Positions 43,114-52,004 of a stretch of DNA of 64,000 bases are shown here, in pieces. Each line of letters starts with the position of its first letter. The stretch's first letter is position 1. The notes under the pieces are model-generated. The model was not told the origin of the DNA. It searched no databases and saw nothing but the letters and a program-made list of their open reading frames with translations. This DNA comes from Flavobacterium panacagri (GTDB lineage Bacteria > Bacteroidota > Bacteroidia > Flavobacteriales > Flavobacteriaceae), in NCBI RefSeq assembly GCF_030378165.1, contig NZ_CP119766.1:1240001-1304000 (forward strand). The letters run 5' to 3'. Made by a program: the position numbers and the translations under genes.

Positions 43114-44652
43114 ATGAAAAAAGCAGTTTTAATTACATTTCTTATTACGTTTTGCAGTCAGTTAAATTTCGCGCAGACCACAATTACCATTAAAAATACG
43201 GCCGATGCGCCAACAATTGACAAAAATATTTACGGTCATTTTGCAGAGCATTTAGGACGTTGTATTTATGGAGGATTTTTTGTGGGTGATACTTCGAAAA
43301 TTCCAAATACAAACGGAGTAAGAAATGATATTATTAAGGCTTTAAAAGAGTTGAAAATTCCAAATTTACGATGGCCGGGAGGCTGTTTTGCTGATACTTA
43401 CCATTGGAAAGACGGAATCGGACCAAAAGAACAAAGACCAACTATTGTAAACAAATGGTGGGGGGGCGTAACCGAAGACAACAGTTTTGGAACACACGAT
43501 TTCCTGAATATGTGTGAACTTTTAGGAGCAGAACCTTATTTATCTGGAAACGTAGGAAGCGGAACAGTTCAGGAATTAGCCGACTGGGTTCAGTACACAA
43601 ACTTCAGTGGTAAAAGTCCGATGAGTGATTTACGTCAAAAAAATGGAAGAAAAGAACCTTGGAAAGTCAAATACTGGGGAATTGGAAATGAAGCATGGGG
43701 ATGCGGAGGAAATATGACCGCAGAATATTATGCAGGAGAATATCGCAAATATGCCACTTTCATGTCAGACTGGGAAAATACTGGAGGAATCACACGTATT
43801 GCTTCAGGATCAAACAGCTCTGATTACAATTGGACAGAAGTTTTAATGAAAGGCATTCCACTAAATATGTTAGGCGGAGTGGGAGTTCACCATTATGCTG
43901 TAATTGACTGGGGTAAAAAAGGAGACGATAGAAATTTTACTGAAGAAGGATATTTCAAAACGATGCAGTCGGCTCTAAAAATGGAAGAATTAGTTACCAA
44001 ACATTCAGCTATTATGGACAAATACGATCCAAAGAAAAAAGTAGCCATGATTGTTGACGAATGGGGAGGCTGGTATGAAGTAGAAAAAGGAACGAATCCA
44101 GGATTTTTATATCAGCAGAATACCATGCGTGATGCTGTTTTAGCTGGAGCAACACTAAATATTTTCAATAATCATTCTGATAGAGTTCGTATGGCAAACT
44201 TAGCGCAATGTGTTAATGTGTTACAAGCCGTAATCCTTACAGATAAAGCTAAAATGATTGTGACGCCAACCTATCATGTTATGAAAATGTACAGTGTTCA
44301 TCAGGATGCTAAATTGCTGCCAGTAAGTTTTACATCACCAGATTATACATTTAACGGAGAAAAACTTCCAGCAGTTTCAGCATCAGCATCAAAAGATAAA
44401 AATGGAGCGATTCATATTTCATTAGTGAATGTGGATGCAAAAAATAAGAACAAAATCGAAATTGATGTAAACAATTTGGGCGTGAAAAACTTCACAGGAA
44501 CTGTAATAACATCAGCTAAATTACAAGATTACAATTCATTCGAATCACCAAATAAAATTGTTCCAACAGCTTTTAAAGGTTTTGAAAACAAAAAAGGAAA
44601 ACTTGAAATCACAATTCCTCCTTTTTCAGTAGTTGTTTTAGAAGGAAAATAA
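43114..44652 (+). CDS. Alpha-L-arabinofuranosidase, GH51
   Basis: The 512-residue enzyme has a signal peptide (ending NFAQ) and the GH51 text NIYGHFAEHLGRCIYGGFF, NLRWPGGCFADTYHWKDGIG, WGIGNEAWGCGG (acid/base Glu) and IVDEWGGWYEV (nucleophile Glu), then a beta domain ending FSVVVLEGK. It removes terminal arabinofuranose from arabinan and arabinoxylan side chains, probably in the periplasm. The next gene follows after 11 bp. Confidence 0.95.
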   Translation: MKKAVLITFLITFCSQLNFAQTTITIKNTADAPTIDKNIYGHFAEHLGRCIYGGFFVGDTSKIPNTNGVRNDIIKALKELKIPNLRWPGGCFADTYHWKDGIGPKEQRPTIVNKWWGGVTEDNSFGTHDFLNMCELLGAEPYLSGNVGSGTVQELADWVQYTNFSGKSPMSDLRQKNGRKEPWKVKYWGIGNEAWGCGGNMTAEYYAGEYRKYATFMSDWENTGGITRIASGSNSSDYNWTEVLMKGIPLNMLGGVGVHHYAVIDWGKKGDDRNFTEEGYFKTMQSALKMEELVTKHSAIMDKYDPKKKVAMIVDEWGGWYEVEKGTNPGFLYQQNTMRDAVLAGATLNIFNNHSDRVRMANLAQCVNVLQAVILTDKAKMIVTPTYHVMKMYSVHQDAKLLPVSFTSPDYTFNGEKLPAVSASASKDKNGAIHISLVNVDAKNKNKIEIDVNNLGVKNFTGTVITSAKLQDYNSFESPNKIVPTAFKGFENKKGKLEITIPPFSVVVLEGK

Positions 44653-44663
44653 AATAGAAGGAG

Positions 44664-46286
44664 ATGAAAAAACAAAACTTCAATTTAAAAATCATTCCTT
44701 TCATCGGATTTTTTATGGCAGCGGTTTTATTAACTAGTTGTTCCAAAGACGATCCTGCGTTGGAAGAACCAGATCCGCCAGTAGTAGTTGATCCGCCAGT
44801 AGTAACGCCAACATTTAATGGGCCAACTTACGCAGACAATTATACTTCATTTGCAGGATGGGCAAATAGATCACAATGGAATCTGGCAAACGTGCACGAT
44901 CCCTCAGTAGAAAAATCAGGAGAATATTATTATATGTATCAAACCGATGCTTCGTACGGAAATGCACATGACGGCAATGGACATTTTTTCTATAGAAGAT
45001 CAAAAGATTTAATCAGCTGGGAATTTATGGGGCCTTCCATGCTTCAGGCTCCAGCTTGGGTAAAGGATTCTTTAAATAATAAAAGAGCAAGAATGAATCC
45101 GGCACTTCCTCCAATAACAAATCCGAGTTACGGATTTTGGGCTCCATGTGTTCGAAAAGTGGGGAATGTTTTCAGAATGTATTACAGCATTGTGGTTACG
45201 AATCCAATTACTGGAACCGACACTAACACATCTTGGACAGAGCGTGCTTTTATAGGTTTGGCGGAAACAACGGATTTAGCTTCTAATAACTGGGAGGATA
45301 AAGGAATGGTAGTTTGTTCAGAACCAGACGGTGTAAAAAGTTATATTCGAAATGGAGGAAACGACTGGGATGCTTATTTTAAATTCAACGCCATTGATCC
45401 GAGTTTTATTGAAACCCCAGAAGGCGAACAATATCTAATCTATGGTTCTTGGCATTCGGGAATTGCTGCTTTGAAATTAAATCCAATAACAGGAAAACCG
45501 GATAAACTAAAAACGATAGATGATTACGGAGTTCGAATTGCAGGCCGAGGAAATGTAAATACCAACCGCTGGCAGGCACTTGAAGGACCTGAAATTATCT
45601 ACAATCCAGACACACAATATTATTATTTGTTTTTGGCCTATGACGAATTATCAGTTGCTTATAACACCCGTGTAGCCCGTTCCAAAAACATTCTTGGTCC
45701 ATACGTGACTAATACAGGAATGAGTATTACAAACGGTGCTGAATGTTATCCGTTAGTAACACATCCATATCAATTTAAAAACCATACCGGCTGGGTTGGA
45801 TTTGCGCATTGTGCTATTTTTCAAAATCCGACAACCAAACAATGGTTTTACGCTTCGCAGGCACGTTTACCAGAAGGAGTTGCAGGAATTAATGTTTCAA
45901 ATGCTGTCATGATGGGACATGTTCACGGTATTCAATGGACAGAAGACGGCTGGCCTGTAATAGAACCAGAACGTTATGCGGGTGTGCCAACAACAACTTT
46001 TGCAGAGGGAAATCTCGTAGGAACTTGGGAACAAATCACGATGAATTACCAATACAAAACCATGCAGAAAGCAGTTACGATTTTTTTAACTGCCGATAAA
46101 AAAGTAAGCGGTGATATAACAGGAACATGGTCTTATGATTCAGCAAAAAAAATTGCAACTATAAACGGAGTGAAATGTAATGTAGTCGATGCGTGGGATT
46201 GGGAATCGGCAACCAGAAAAGTGACATTAAGTTATACAGGAATCAACAGTGCGGGATTAGCTGTTTGGGGTAAAAAAATAAACTAA
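44664..46286 (+). CDS. Endo-alpha-1,5-L-arabinanase, GH43, with C-terminal lipocalin-like domain
   Basis: The 540-residue lipoprotein (LLTSC at 22-26) has CSKDDPALEE after the lipid Cys, resembling the lipoprotein export signal for the cell surface, and a Pro/Val spacer. The GH43 propeller acids are in VHDPSVEKSGEYYYMY, NAIDPSFIETPEGEQYLIYG and EGPEIIYNPDTQYYYLF. A C-terminal domain (LVGTWEQITMNYQYK, KVSGDITGTWSYDSAKK) matches the beta domain of Bacteroidota arabinanases. It likely cuts arabinan outside the cell. Confidence 0.88.
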   Translation: MKKQNFNLKIIPFIGFFMAAVLLTSCSKDDPALEEPDPPVVVDPPVVTPTFNGPTYADNYTSFAGWANRSQWNLANVHDPSVEKSGEYYYMYQTDASYGNAHDGNGHFFYRRSKDLISWEFMGPSMLQAPAWVKDSLNNKRARMNPALPPITNPSYGFWAPCVRKVGNVFRMYYSIVVTNPITGTDTNTSWTERAFIGLAETTDLASNNWEDKGMVVCSEPDGVKSYIRNGGNDWDAYFKFNAIDPSFIETPEGEQYLIYGSWHSGIAALKLNPITGKPDKLKTIDDYGVRIAGRGNVNTNRWQALEGPEIIYNPDTQYYYLFLAYDELSVAYNTRVARSKNILGPYVTNTGMSITNGAECYPLVTHPYQFKNHTGWVGFAHCAIFQNPTTKQWFYASQARLPEGVAGINVSNAVMMGHVHGIQWTEDGWPVIEPERYAGVPTTTFAEGNLVGTWEQITMNYQYKTMQKAVTIFLTADKKVSGDITGTWSYDSAKKIATINGVKCNVVDAWDWESATRKVTLSYTGINSAGLAVWGKKIN

Positions 46287-46321
46287 CCCCCCAATTTTTA
46301 AATATCAAATTCCATGTATTA

Positions 46322-46461
46322 GATAATAACCACAGATTAAAGGATTAAAAAGATTAAAATAACTCTCACTCAATCCGCATAATCTGCGAGAGAAAAAATA
46401 AGCCGTGAATTACACCAATTTCCACAAATTTTAATTCGTGAAAATTGGTGCAATTGATGGC
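46322..46461. repeat. Compound interspersed repeat before the second GH43 gene
   Basis: The first part (accacagattaaaggattaa...aatctgcgagaga) belongs to the 'aatctgcg' family. The second (46401-46461) is an imperfect inverted repeat agccgtgaattacaccaatt / aattggtgcaattgatggc related to the 'gccacgaatt' family. The open frame of the GH43 gene runs into it, which is the reason to choose the later start. Confidence 0.7.
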
Positions 46462-46485
46462 AAAAAATATAAAAACGATATCATA

Positions 46486-47442
46486 ATGAGGAATTTACTT
46501 AAAAGCCTGTCCATTTTGTCTTTAATTATTTCGTGTAAAACCATTGCTCAAGTCGATCCATCTAAATTTAATAATCCAATTATTAAAGATAAATATACGG
46601 GAGATCCAGCAGCATTTGTTTATAAAGATAAAGTGTACTTATATGCTGGTCATGATGAAGCGCCAAATGATTTTCATTTTTATAAGATGAATGAATGGCT
46701 GGTGTATTCTTCTTCTGATATGAAAAAATGGGAATCGCATCCTGTGCCTTTAAAAGTAACTGATTTCAAGTGGGCAAAAAGTGATGCCTGGGCTTCGCAG
46801 GTAATAGAAAGAAACGGAAAATTTTATTGGTATGTAACAGTTGAACACAGTTCTGTACAAGGAAAATCGATTGGAGTTGCTGTTGCAGATAATCCGCTCG
46901 GCCCTTTTAAAGATGCATTAGGAAAAGCGCTAATTACCAACGATATGACCAAATTCAGCGATATAAGCTGGGACGATATTGATCCAACAGTCTTTATTGA
47001 TGTTGATGGTCAAGCCTATCTATTTTGGGGAAATACTGCCTGTCATTACGCCAAATTAAAAGAAAATATGACCGAAATAGACGGAGAAATCCATCATATA
47101 AAAATGCCGAATTTTACCGAAGCACCATGGATTCACAAAAACAAAGACTGGTATTATTTATCATATGCTTACGAATTTCCTGAAAAGATTGCCTATGCAA
47201 TGAGTAAATCGATTACAGGGCCATGGGAGTTTAAAGGAATTTTAAATGAAATCGCTGGAAACAGCAATACCAACCATCAATCTATAATTGAGTTTAAAGG
47301 ACAGTGGTATTTCATTTATCATAATGGAGCGTCAATTCCGCATGGAGGAAGTTTTAGAAGATCGGTTTGTGTAGATAAATTATTTTATAACAAGGACGGA
47401 ACTATGAAAAGAGTTGTGATGACATCTGAGGGAATTCAGTAA
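46486..47442 (+). CDS. GH43 glycosidase (arabinofuranosidase/xylosidase type)
   Basis: The start is ATG 46486 (MRNLLKSLSILSLIISCKTIAQ), a signal peptide, possibly lipoprotein (IISC). The frame reaches 16 codons upstream into a repeat. The 318-residue enzyme has GDPAAFVYKDKVYLYAGHDE (Asp), DIDPTVFIDVDGQAYLFWG (Asp) and TEAPWIHKNKDWYYLSYA (Glu), the GH43 triad. It probably removes single arabinose residues from oligosaccharides. The subfamily could not be settled by eye. Confidence 0.88.
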   Translation: MRNLLKSLSILSLIISCKTIAQVDPSKFNNPIIKDKYTGDPAAFVYKDKVYLYAGHDEAPNDFHFYKMNEWLVYSSSDMKKWESHPVPLKVTDFKWAKSDAWASQVIERNGKFYWYVTVEHSSVQGKSIGVAVADNPLGPFKDALGKALITNDMTKFSDISWDDIDPTVFIDVDGQAYLFWGNTACHYAKLKENMTEIDGEIHHIKMPNFTEAPWIHKNKDWYYLSYAYEFPEKIAYAMSKSITGPWEFKGILNEIAGNSNTNHQSIIEFKGQWYFIYHNGASIPHGGSFRRSVCVDKLFYNKDGTMKRVVMTSEGIQ

Positions 47443-47494
47443 TTCGTGTTCATTTATCAGTTATTAGTATTCGTTTCGCTTATATGATTTAAAA

Positions 47495-47544
47495 AAGTTT
47501 TGAGTCAACACAAAACTTAAATTTACTTATATCACTTATATGGT
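47495..47544. repeat. Repeat with hairpin and 'acttatat-acttatatggt' word at the GH43 start codon
   Basis: AAGTTTTG-N8-CAAAACTT (47495-47518) is a perfect stem. The word acttatatcacttatatggt (47525-47544) matches the inverted-repeat arms at 59821-59840 and 59881-59900. The ATG of the next gene is part of this word. Confidence 0.65.
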
Positions 47545-48520
47545 TCACAAAAACATAAAATATACAATTTTGATTTTTCTAATGCTGATCACTTCGGTAG
47601 TTATGGCACAGGAAATTGTAGTACACGATCCCGTTGTTATAAAGCAAAAAGATACTTATTACCTCTTTTGTACCGGAAAAGGAATCAGTGTTTTCAGTTC
47701 TAAAGATTTAAAAAAATGGAATCCAGAGGCACAGGTTTTCAAAGAAAAACCCGTTTGGGCAGATGGGGTTGCCACCGATTTTAAAAATCATATTTGGGCG
47801 CCAGATATTTCGTTTCACAATAATACTTATTATTTATATTATTCAGTTTCCGCCTTCGCGAAAAATACTTCGGCGATTGGCGTTGCGACTAATACTACTT
47901 TAGATTCAAAAGATAAAAATTACAAATGGGTAGATCAGGGTATTGTGATTCAATCGCAGCCAAATCGTGATATGTGGAATGCCATTGACCCGAATTTGGT
48001 TTTTGATGAAAACAATACACCCTGGCTTTCTTTTGGTTCTTTTTGGGAAGGATTGAAATTAGTGAAGCTAAATTCTGACTTAAAGTCTATTGCAGAACCA
48101 CAGGAATGGCATACGATTGCAAAACGTAAAAGATCGTTCGAATTAGCAGACTCAGATCCTGGAGATGGCGCGCTTGAAGCTCCTTTTATCTTTAAAAAAA
48201 ATGGTTATTACTATCAATTTCTTTCTTGGGATTTATGCTGCCGCGGAGAAAAAAGCACTTATAAAGTGGTTGTTGGAAGATCTAAAAGTGTAAAGGGACC
48301 TTATTTAGATAAAGAAGGAAAAACACTTGATCAGGGTGGCGGAAGTTTAGTCGTCCAAGGTGATGAAAATTATTTTGGCGTAGGCCATAACAGCGCTTAC
48401 ACTTTTGATGGAAAAGACTACATATTTTATCATGCTTACGAAAAGAAAACCAATGGAACACCAAGATTGGTGGTCAAAGAAATTAAATGGGATGCCGATT
48501 TATGGCCTGTTTTAAAATAG
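47540..48520 (+). CDS. Arabinan endo-1,5-alpha-L-arabinosidase, GH43 subfamily 5 type
   Basis: The 326-residue secreted enzyme (signal peptide ending SVVMAQ) has VHDPVVIKQKDTYYLFCTG, NHIWAPDISFHNNTYYLYYS, NAIDPNLVFDENNTPWLSFGSFW and LEAPFIFKKNGYYYQFLSWDLCC, then GHNSAYTFDGKDYIFYH, all diagnostic of AbnA-type arabinanases. It would cut imported arabino-oligosaccharides in the periplasm. The ATG lies inside an interspersed repeat, so translation initiation may be unusual. Confidence 0.9.
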   Translation: MVHKNIKYTILIFLMLITSVVMAQEIVVHDPVVIKQKDTYYLFCTGKGISVFSSKDLKKWNPEAQVFKEKPVWADGVATDFKNHIWAPDISFHNNTYYLYYSVSAFAKNTSAIGVATNTTLDSKDKNYKWVDQGIVIQSQPNRDMWNAIDPNLVFDENNTPWLSFGSFWEGLKLVKLNSDLKSIAEPQEWHTIAKRKRSFELADSDPGDGALEAPFIFKKNGYYYQFLSWDLCCRGEKSTYKVVVGRSKSVKGPYLDKEGKTLDQGGGSLVVQGDENYFGVGHNSAYTFDGKDYIFYHAYEKKTNGTPRLVVKEIKWDADLWPVLK

Positions 48521-48532
48521 AATACAAGTACA

Positions 48533-50503
48533 ATGAAGAAATACAATTTACCAATTTTCATATCACTTCTTATTTTGGCTTCTTGTAAAGAAATCAAAAA
48601 TGATGTGGTGCAAAATAAAACATCAGTTTTAAAAGCAGGTTATGAAATCGAACCAGTTAACATTCAAAATGTAAAACTAACAGATTCTTTTTGGCTGCCA
48701 ATTATCAAGAGAGTACAGGAAATTACGATCGAATATGCCATCAAAAAATGTGATGAAGAAGGCCGTTTTGAGAATTTTTTAATTGCTGGAAAACAAAAAA
48801 CAGGGAAAGTTAGAGGTGATATGCCTTTTGATGATACTGATGTTTATAAGATAATTGAAGGAGCATCAAATACTTTAATCAGTGCTCCAAATCCAAAATT
48901 AGAAAGAGTGCTGGATTCGATGATTGCGATTGTAAAAATTGGCCAGGAACCAGATGGCTATATTACAACGTGGAGAACTATAAATCCTGCGAAACCACCT
49001 GCACCATGGGTGCCTGTAATAGAAGGAAAGCGTTGGGAATCTTTGCAGATCAGCCATGAATTGTACAATCCGGGGCATTTGATCGAAGCAGCAATCGTAC
49101 ATTATGAAGCAACAGGAAAAACCAATTTTCTGGATATTGCCATAAAAGCAGCAGATATGCTGGTAAGAACTTTTGGTGATAACCCAGGACAAGTCCAAGG
49201 TGTTCCAGGACATCAGATTGTAGAAACGGGATTGTTGAAATTATACCAGATTACAGGAAAAGAAGATTATCTGAAATTGGCAAAATATTATCTGGACAAT
49301 CGCGGAAATCCAAAAAATCACAAATTATATGGAGAATATGCTCAGGATCACATGCCAGTTATAGAACAAAAAGAAGCTGTTGGGCACGCCGTTCGAGCTG
49401 TTTATATGTATGCAGGAATGACAGATATTGTGGCGTTGACGAAAGACAAAGCTTATGAAAATGCCGTAAATAATTTATGGGAAAACATGGTAAACAAAAA
49501 AATGTACATCACAGGTGGAATTGGTTCTAGACATGATGGCGAAGCTTTTGGAGTAAACTATGAATTACCAAACTTAACAGCTTACAACGAAACTTGTGCG
49601 GCAATTGGAGATGTGTATTGGAATCATAGATTACACAGTTTATACGGAAAATCACAGTATTTTGATGTGATCGAAAGAACGATGTACAACGGATTAATTT
49701 CAGGAATTTCGCTTGACGGAAAACAATTTTTCTATCCAAATGCCTTAGAAGCAGATGGTATTTATAAATCTAACAGAGGTTCCTGCACACGTCAGGCATG
49801 GTTTGATTGTTCCTGTTGTCCGACTAATTTGATTCGTTTTATACCGTCAATTCCGGGATTAATTTATTCAAAAACGAAGAATGATTTATATGTGAACTTA
49901 TATGCTTCAAACCAAGCTTCTTTCACATTAGGTAAAACCGATTTACAGATTTCACAGCAGACTTCTTATCCTTGGAACGGAAAAGTGGGCATTTCTGTAA
50001 ATCCTAAAAAAGAAAGCAAATTCACTATTAAACTTCGCGTTCCAGGCTGGGCTAGGAATGAAGTTTTGCCAGGAGATTTATATGCATATAAGAAAGCTTC
50101 AAATCAAAAGCCAACAATTACTGTAAATGGAGAAATAGTGGCTATTGAGCCCGAAAATGGTTATTTCAACGTAACAAGAAACTGGAAAAAAGGAGACAAA
50201 ATAGCGCTTAATTTCCCAATGGAAGTTCAGGAAGTAGAAACGAATTCTAAGGTAGAAACCAATAAAAATAAAGTCTCTTTAGAATATGGTCCATTAGTCT
50301 ATGCGATTGAAGAAATTGACAATAAAACCAATTTTGATAAAATTGATATTTCGGCTTCGGATACTTTTAAAGTGAGAAAAGAAATGAATTTATTGCAAGG
50401 CGTAAATGTTATAGAAAATTCAAAATTTAAAGCTATTCCGTATTATTCTTGGTCAAATCGTGGTGTAGGAAAGATGAAGGTGTGGATTGATTTTAGAAAC
50501 TGA
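48533..50503 (+). CDS. Beta-L-arabinofuranosidase, GH127
   Basis: The 656-residue lipoprotein (LASC at about 17-20) has the GH127 alpha barrel: DTDVYKIIEGASNTL, HELYNPGHLIEAAIVHYEATGK, GHAVRAVYMYAGMTD, YNETCAAIGDVYWNHRLH (Glu and Cys zinc ligands) and CSCCPTNLIRF (catalytic Cys region), then two beta domains. It hydrolyses beta-linked arabinofuranose, which occurs in extensin and other plant glycoproteins. Its presence broadens the substrate range beyond pectic arabinan. Confidence 0.93.
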   Translation: MKKYNLPIFISLLILASCKEIKNDVVQNKTSVLKAGYEIEPVNIQNVKLTDSFWLPIIKRVQEITIEYAIKKCDEEGRFENFLIAGKQKTGKVRGDMPFDDTDVYKIIEGASNTLISAPNPKLERVLDSMIAIVKIGQEPDGYITTWRTINPAKPPAPWVPVIEGKRWESLQISHELYNPGHLIEAAIVHYEATGKTNFLDIAIKAADMLVRTFGDNPGQVQGVPGHQIVETGLLKLYQITGKEDYLKLAKYYLDNRGNPKNHKLYGEYAQDHMPVIEQKEAVGHAVRAVYMYAGMTDIVALTKDKAYENAVNNLWENMVNKKMYITGGIGSRHDGEAFGVNYELPNLTAYNETCAAIGDVYWNHRLHSLYGKSQYFDVIERTMYNGLISGISLDGKQFFYPNALEADGIYKSNRGSCTRQAWFDCSCCPTNLIRFIPSIPGLIYSKTKNDLYVNLYASNQASFTLGKTDLQISQQTSYPWNGKVGISVNPKKESKFTIKLRVPGWARNEVLPGDLYAYKKASNQKPTITVNGEIVAIEPENGYFNVTRNWKKGDKIALNFPMEVQEVETNSKVETNKNKVSLEYGPLVYAIEEIDNKTNFDKIDISASDTFKVRKEMNLLQGVNVIENSKFKAIPYYSWSNRGVGKMKVWIDFRN

Positions 50504-50578
50504 CGTTAGAAAAATAGAATAAATATTGAAAGTCTAAATTCTTCACAAATAAATTAAATTCAAACAAACAAATATAAC

Positions 50579-51691
50579 ATGCAAACAAACATATTAAAAA
50601 ATCTGGTGCTTTCTGCCGCTGTTTTTGTAAGTGTTTCTTCCTGCACGGATAAAAAAGCAGAAAAAAAGTTGTCTGAAGAAGTGACTATTACAAAAACAAA
50701 CTTAACAAACAAACCTATTGTGTTGCAAAGAGCAGATCCTTTTATCTATAAACATACAGATGGATACTACTATTTTACAGGATCGGTACCTACCTATGAC
50801 GCTATTGAGTTAAGACGTGCAAAGTCTATTGATCAACTTCAAAAGGCTGAAACCTTTAGGGTATGGGAAAAACATAAAAGCGGACCGATGAGCCGTCATG
50901 TTTGGGCTCCTGAAATTCATTATTTAGACGGAAAATGGTACGTGTATTTTGCAGCAAGCGAAGAAGACGATATTTGGAGATTGAGACCTTATGTTTTGGA
51001 ATGTAAAGGTCAGGATCCATTACATGACAAGTGGATTGAACTTGGGCAAATGCAGGCAGCTGATGCAGATCCAAAAAGCTTCACAGATTTTTCTCTTGAC
51101 GGGACTGTATTTGAGCATAAAAATAAACGCTATTTCTGTTGGGCAGAAAAAACAGGTGGGCAATTCGCGGCTTCTAATTTGTATTTAGCCGAAATGGAAT
51201 CACCCATAAAACTAAAAACAGTTCAATTCATGCTAACAACTCCTGATTATGATTGGGAACGTGTAGGTTTTTGGGTAAATGAAGGCCCTGCAGTTATTAA
51301 AAACAAAGGTAAAATTTACATTACTTTTTCAGCAAGTGCTACTGGTTCTTGTTACAGTATGGGAATGATGGAAGCAGATGAAAATGCTGATTTACTAGAC
51401 AGAAATTCATGGAAAAAATCCAGATATCCAGTATTAAAAACCAATGAAGCAAAAAAAATTTATGGCCCAGGGCATAACTCATTCACCGTAGATGAGAATG
51501 GAGAGCCTTTACTGATTTATCATGCAAGGGATTATGAAAAAGCTGTTGGTGATCCAAAAGTTGTGCCTGCGACAGATAAAAGACCGTTGAAAGAAATTAT
51601 TGCAGACCCTTTATATGATCCTAATCGTCATGCGAGAATGCTGCAAGTAAAATTTGATGAAAACGGTACGCCAATATTTAAATTTAACTAA
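50579..51691 (+). CDS. Exo-alpha-1,5-L-arabinofuranosidase, GH43 subfamily 26 type
   Basis: The 370-residue lipoprotein (VSSC at 19-22) has LQRADPFIYKHTDGYYYFTGSVP, VWAPEIHYLDGKWYVYFAASEED, LDGTVFEHKNKRYFCWAE and VNEGPAVIKNKGKIYITFSAS, with the GH43 acids. The ending YGPGHNSFTVDENGEPLLIYHAR and PNRHARMLQ is typical of the exo-arabinofuranosidase subgroup. It would release arabinose from chain ends in the periplasm. A GH51 gene relic follows directly. Confidence 0.9.
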   Translation: MQTNILKNLVLSAAVFVSVSSCTDKKAEKKLSEEVTITKTNLTNKPIVLQRADPFIYKHTDGYYYFTGSVPTYDAIELRRAKSIDQLQKAETFRVWEKHKSGPMSRHVWAPEIHYLDGKWYVYFAASEEDDIWRLRPYVLECKGQDPLHDKWIELGQMQAADADPKSFTDFSLDGTVFEHKNKRYFCWAEKTGGQFAASNLYLAEMESPIKLKTVQFMLTTPDYDWERVGFWVNEGPAVIKNKGKIYITFSASATGSCYSMGMMEADENADLLDRNSWKKSRYPVLKTNEAKKIYGPGHNSFTVDENGEPLLIYHARDYEKAVGDPKVVPATDKRPLKEIIADPLYDPNRHARMLQVKFDENGTPIFKFN

Positions 51692-51692
51692 A

Positions 51693-51836
51693 AGCTCAAC
51701 TAGCACTGACGAAAATTCATTTGCATCGTCAACAAAAATCAGTATGAAAGAAAGTCGGTTTAAAGTGGCAGGAAGTAAACTACAATATGATTTTCCGTCC
51801 TATTCAGTTACGGTTTTGAAAATTAATATGAAATAA
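51693..51836 (+). pseudogene. C-terminal relic of a second GH51 arabinofuranosidase
   Basis: In a frame different from the preceding GH43, the bases after its stop encode SSTSTDENSFASSTKISMKE and then FKVAGSKLQYDFPSYSVTVLKI before a stop. This fits the end of GH51 enzymes (TDENSF...PxKV, then fPaxSvTVL). There is no start or upstream body, so about 90 percent of the gene is gone. The junction lies within 10 bp of the GH43 stop codon. Confidence 0.65.
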
Positions 51837-51937
51837 TCGCAGCATAATAAATGTAATGCTGACATTTATTTTTGGTTTTAATCATAAACCATTGTTTTGA
51901 TGCATTTTTTGTAAAAATTAAAGAGCTCAAACTTGTT

Positions 51938-51956
51938 AAGTGTTTTTTATACACTT
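51938..51956. promoter_or_regulatory. Candidate AraR operator upstream of araB
   Basis: AAGTGT-N7-ACACTT with the centre TTTTTAT: a perfect 6-bp inverted repeat, extendable to 7 bp per arm (51937-51957). It lies 16 bp upstream of the -7 element, where a bound repressor would block the -33 region. It is the most symmetric of three such sites in the window. Confidence 0.65.
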
Positions 51957-51972
51957 ATAAAATAATTATCTC

Positions 51973-51980
51973 TATATTTG
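51973..51980 (+). promoter_or_regulatory. Predicted -7 element for araB
   Basis: TATATTTG matches TAnnTTTG, 24 bp before the araB ATG at 52005, giving a leader of about 20 nt. Confidence 0.6.
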
Positions 51981-52004
51981 TCAATATTTTAAAAAAGAAA
52001 TAGA

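Noticed and set aside
48899..49213. 104-residue minus-strand frame opposite GH127
   Set aside because: Antisense shadow rich in His/Cys/Trp, unlike real proteins of this genome.
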